The translations under genes and the position numbers were made by a program. 64,000 bases of DNA from an uncultured Bacteroidaceae bacterium (GTDB lineage: Bacteria; Bacteroidota; Bacteroidia; Bacteroidales; Bacteroidaceae), in assembly GCA_944320785.1 (NCBI GenBank), contig CALUIR010000009.1, positions 1-64,000 on the forward strand. Reading direction: 5' to 3'. Positions within the stretch are counted from its first letter, which is position 1. Every line of letters starts with the position of its first letter. Shown here piece after piece: positions 61,227 through 64,000 of the stretch. The notes below the pieces were generated by a model. The model saw only the letters and a list, made by a program, of their open reading frames with translations. It was not told the origin of the DNA and searched no databases.

Positions 61227-62741
61227 TTATTCCGCGTAATGGATGGTCATCGACACGATGCGGAGCTGGGTCGCAGCCCCGCTCCCCGTGTTGGCGTTCG
61301 TGATGGTGAGGCTGCTGGCCGATGCGCCCGAAAGGGTGATGGTGGCCCCGTCCGCGCTGATGCTCCCGCTTGTCGCCGTCAACTTGCCCGAAGCATTGTA
61401 GGTCGTCCCTTGGTATTCATCGCAATGGAGCGTGACCCCGGTGACCGTCTTTTCGGAAGTGATGGTCATCGTGTTGCTGGGGTACATGCGTATCGAGCCG
61501 TCGCCGGCAGCATAGAACGCGGGTACATTCCGCCCGCCGCCGCCGTCAAAGCTCAGCACCGTCCCGTCCGTCAAAGGCAAGGTGGTGAGTTCAGTGTCAT
61601 TAGCCAAGCCGAAGGCACTGGCTGCCACCGTGATGCTGTTGCCTTCCACTTCTCCTCCGGGTTGGGGATCGCCGCCGGTTTCACCGCCTTCACCGCCGCC
61701 TTGTTCGCCGCCGCCCACCTCGCTGGTCGTGCCATTCAAGGAATAGATTTGGCTTCCTGTTGAGATTTCCGGCGTTGAATAGAACAAAGTAAGCGCACCG
61801 TAAACAATCACCTCATCGCCCACCTTGATTTGGTCGGCAGCGGTGAACTTCTCGCCGCCAAGGTAGTAACCGCGATACACTTCCAGTTGGCCGTTCGTGT
61901 TGCCATCATCGGAAATGAAATAGGTGGCATTGCCAAAATCCGGTGCAACTTCATCAATTTGCGAGATGATGCCTTTTACATACACCTTATCGTTGGTGTA
62001 AGAGCCGTTGGCGATGATGCTCTGCGCTTCGGCCACCGTGTACGGATTTTCTGCCGTGCCGCCTTCCGGATTGTCCGGGTTGTCGGTATCTTCGCCGGTG
62101 CCTTCAGCCATTTTGAAGTTCTGCACTTCCCAAGTGGACGAGAAGCTGGCGTCGCAAGTGTGGCGCAATGCAACGGTGATGGCCGTGTTGCCTTCGCCGA
62201 TGTAAGCGGCAGGAATGCTGATATTGCCCGCGCTTTCAAAGTTGAATCCGTCTGAGCCGCTTCCGGCACCGTTGTTGACTCCATCATAGCTGATGGGCAG
62301 CACCTCCCAGTTGGCGGTGTTCACATCGCCCGCATAGTCCTTGCTGATGACCAATTGGTTGTTGTCGGAGATGCTTCCTCGTTCGTATTCAAGGGCATGG
62401 TCGAAAGTGATGTACGCCCCGGTGGATGCGCTTAAGTCGATGGTTGGTGATACCAAATAAGTAATGCCTGCTTGGTTCTCCTTTTGGCCGTCTCCGTCAT
62501 AGTCTTGAAAGCCCGTGATGCAGGCACTCTTGTAATCGATTGTCCAGCTTAAGTTGCCTTGTGCTGAGATGCTGGTGAACGATCCAAGGCTGGTGCTGAA
62601 TGTCTCGTCAATATAAACGCCTTCCTCTGTCTCGCCATCGTCCATGCCGGGGATGTCGTAAGGCGCGGGGACATCGCTACATGCGTTGAATGCCAATGCG
62701 GCAAATATCACGAAAATGAAAGAATTGAGAATCTTTTTCAT
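61227..62741 (-). CDS. Surface lipoprotein with jellyroll and OB-fold domains
   Basis: A 504-residue lipoprotein (FVIFAALAFNAC, Cys21). Residues about 40-215 form a choice-of-anchor/cleaved-adhesin type jellyroll (YLVSPTIDLSASTGAYITFD, TAITVALRHTCDASFSSTWE). Residues 230-340 form an OB-fold-like nucleic-acid-binding domain (NDKVYVKGIISQIDEVAPDF, QIKVGDEVIVYGALTLFYST). A Gly/Glu-rich linker (GGGEQGGGEGGETGGDPQPG) leads to a C-terminal beta domain (ITLSGASASSLTITNANTGS). It follows the TonB receptor and DUF5689 genes and may be the substrate-binding surface partner; nucleic acid is a plausible ligand but not proven. Confidence 0.75.
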   Translation of the reverse strand: MKKILNSFIFVIFAALAFNACSDVPAPYDIPGMDDGETEEGVYIDETFSTSLGSFTSISAQGNLSWTIDYKSACITGFQDYDGDGQKENQAGITYLVSPTIDLSASTGAYITFDHALEYERGSISDNNQLVISKDYAGDVNTANWEVLPISYDGVNNGAGSGSDGFNFESAGNISIPAAYIGEGNTAITVALRHTCDASFSSTWEVQNFKMAEGTGEDTDNPDNPEGGTAENPYTVAEAQSIIANGSYTNDKVYVKGIISQIDEVAPDFGNATYFISDDGNTNGQLEVYRGYYLGGEKFTAADQIKVGDEVIVYGALTLFYSTPEISTGSQIYSLNGTTSEVGGGEQGGGEGGETGGDPQPGGEVEGNSITVAASAFGLANDTELTTLPLTDGTVLSFDGGGGRNVPAFYAAGDGSIRMYPSNTMTITSEKTVTGVTLHCDEYQGTTYNASGKLTATSGSISADGATITLSGASASSLTITNANTGSGAATQLRIVSMTIHYAE

Positions 62742-62761
62742 AAGTCTAAGTATTTTCTTGT

Positions 62762-63613
62762 TTATTTATTGATTTCGATATCGTTAAGGGTTCTCACGGT
62801 GAGCTGCCACGTGTCGCGGTAGCGTCCCAGGATGCCGGTGATGTTCAGCGATCCTTGCGGGATGACGTCGAGGGCAAAGTTGGCATACGAGCTGGTGCGC
62901 ATCACCAATGTTTTGTTATCGCTGAAGCGGATGGTGCGCTCCACGGCGTTGCTGTTCACCACATCCTCCTCCGGGGCGATCTGTGTTTCGCCGTCTGCCT
63001 CGTCGATGGTCACGTTGTGCATCTCCACGAGGAACGGCGCGTCGTCCTGGCTGTTGGCATTGAGCCATGCGCCGTCTATCACGATGGGTTCCAACTCGTC
63101 GTAAGTGGTTTGCGGGCGGTTGAGGATGCGCACGTGGCTTTCCCACGTGAACGATGGCATGCGCCCTATCTGGTAAGTGGCGCGATCTGAGTTGTAATAC
63201 ATGGTGCCTATCTGTGCCTGCTGCCCGTAGCCCCCGATGTAGAGGTCCGTGCAGTCGATGGCCACCATCTGCCCGACCGGGCAGTTGGCGTACAGCCCCG
63301 TGTTGTCGATGCTGATGACGATGGCGCCGCTTTCGTCGCCCACAATCAGTTGCTTGTAGAGGTTGCCGCTCTCGTCGTCGCCGATGACCACTCCCTTGAT
63401 GATGGTTCCCTCGTCGATGGGGGCGTAGCCGCTGTTGGAGATGGTGGAAGCGTGCAGGTCCTTCAGTTCGCCGATGCTGATGGTGCGTTGCTCCGGGATG
63501 TAATTGTTGCCGAACGCGTTGTAGATGTTCGGGTCGTCGAATTGGTCGGCACACGATGCCATTCCGATGAGGAGCGCCAATCCGGCGGTCAGTTTTGATA
63601 TGGTCTTGTTCAT
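62762..63613 (-). CDS. DUF5689-family surface lipoprotein
   Basis: The 283-residue lipoprotein starts with a lipobox (LALLIGMASC, Cys21) followed by ADQFDDPN, acidic as in surface-exported lipoproteins. The body matches DUF5689: SIGELKDLHASTISNSGYAP, EGTIIKGVVIGDDESGNLYK, GAIVISIDNTGLYANCPVGQ and a C-terminal LNITGILGRYRDTWQLTVRT, which looks like an OB-fold. These proteins are regularly encoded beside a TonB receptor, as here (38-bp gap). The function is unknown; a ligand-binding partner of the receptor is likely. Confidence 0.8.
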   Translation of the reverse strand: MNKTISKLTAGLALLIGMASCADQFDDPNIYNAFGNNYIPEQRTISIGELKDLHASTISNSGYAPIDEGTIIKGVVIGDDESGNLYKQLIVGDESGAIVISIDNTGLYANCPVGQMVAIDCTDLYIGGYGQQAQIGTMYYNSDRATYQIGRMPSFTWESHVRILNRPQTTYDELEPIVIDGAWLNANSQDDAPFLVEMHNVTIDEADGETQIAPEEDVVNSNAVERTIRFSDNKTLVMRTSSYANFALDVIPQGSLNITGILGRYRDTWQLTVRTLNDIEINK

Positions 63614-63651
63614 ATTGTTCCTGTTTATATCTTTATCAGTTATTTGCAATG

Positions 63652-64000
63652 TTAGAAACGGAATCCCAAGTTCAGGAAAGCGTTGCATCTGGATGCGTAG
63701 TAATACTTGGAGTTGCGCGAGAACACGTAGGCACGAGCCGATCCGTCGTCGTAAGAGTCGTCGCGGTTTTGCTCATATCCCCCGGTGCGCATGTCGGTAT
63801 TGTTCAACAGGTTGTTGATGTTCAGGTTGATGCTGAGGCTTTTCCCGTCCTTCAGGCGGATGTATTTTCCGATGGATACGTCCATCATGAAGCCGCCGTC
63901 CAATTCTTCCTGTTCGGGGATGCTGGCGTTCACTAAGTTGCCTTGGTCATCTACTTCGCCTCCGTAGCGTTTCAGCACGGAGCCCAAGCGGCGGTAGGTG
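63652..64000 (-). CDS. TonB-dependent receptor, C-terminal part (cut by window end)
   Basis: Only the last 115 or so residues are in the window; the gene continues beyond 64000. The visible segment is the end of a 22-strand outer membrane barrel: IRLKDGKSLSINLNINNLLN with the LNxNNLLN signature of TonB receptors, then SKYYYASRCNAFLNLGFRF ending in the terminal aromatic residue. It would import a nutrient too large for porins. It is first in the cluster with the DUF5689 and OB-fold lipoproteins. Confidence 0.85.
   Translation of the reverse strand, partial: TYRRLGSVLKRYGGEVDDQGNLVNASIPEQEELDGGFMMDVSIGKYIRLKDGKSLSINLNINNLLNNTDMRTGGYEQNRDDSYDDGSARAYVFSRNSKYYYASRCNAFLNLGFRF

Overview
The window is a stretch of a Bacteroidales (phylum Bacteroidota) chromosome. 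The evidence is the rplM-rpsI-rpsB-tsf block, a fused lpxC/fabZ gene, type IX secretion genes (porU, porV) with a probable cargo carrying a sorting tail, a TonB receptor next to surface lipoproteins, an Lnb-type lipoprotein N-acyltransferase, and promoters of the Bacteroidota type (TTG, about 19 bp, TAnnTTTG). Family and genus cannot be fixed from the sequence alone. No rRNA, tRNA, CRISPR array, insertion sequence or prophage was seen; this is core chromosome.

Layout. 0-3 kb: ribosomal proteins L13, S9, S2 and EF-Ts, with structured leaders before rplM and rpsB. 3-10 kb: SUI1-like factor, Rex, an FAH-family hydrolase, PorU, PorV, IspF. 10.8-14.9 kb (minus): the aromatic operon pheA, aminotransferase, DAHP synthase/chorismate mutase and tyrA, preceded by a Phe/Tyr-rich leader peptide and a terminator/antiterminator pair. 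15-26.8 kb (minus): TPR protein, RecQ, RecJ, PpiD-like chaperone, GldE/CorC-like protein, LptC, TPR protein, outer membrane barrel. 27.4-33.5 kb (plus): Lnb, a degenerate alkaline-phosphatase-fold protein, SecA. 33.7-38.9 kb: FMN reductase, DUF4199 protein, glycosyltransferase, two small envelope proteins, MntP, ApbE. 38.9-45 kb (minus): MiaA, a pRiA4b ORF-3-like protein, LpxA, LpxC/FabZ, LpxD, an HD hydrolase. 45-55 kb (minus): PyrF, PrfA, PurM, AroE, MenG/UbiE, PurC, PhoH and neighbours. 55-59.4 kb (plus, very GC-rich): DUF5715 protein, TruA, EamA transporter, DUF3256 protein, a secreted endonuclease I. 59.6-64 kb (minus): a lipoprotein DRGH nuclease, ribosomal protein L31 type B, an OB-fold lipoprotein, a DUF5689 lipoprotein and the 3' end of a TonB receptor.

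Two things stand out. First, five intergenic spacers each hold a tandem array of 21-23 bp units made of alternately oriented half-sites, about one per helical turn. The sequence differs completely between arrays while the architecture is kept, and arms change together within arrays. Second, the pheA operon has a complete ribosome-mediated attenuator (promoter, leader peptide, antiterminator, terminator) readable base by base. Also notable are an alkaline-phosphatase-like protein that has lost most metal-binding residues between lnb and secA, and a possible nucleic-acid-scavenging cluster at the right end.
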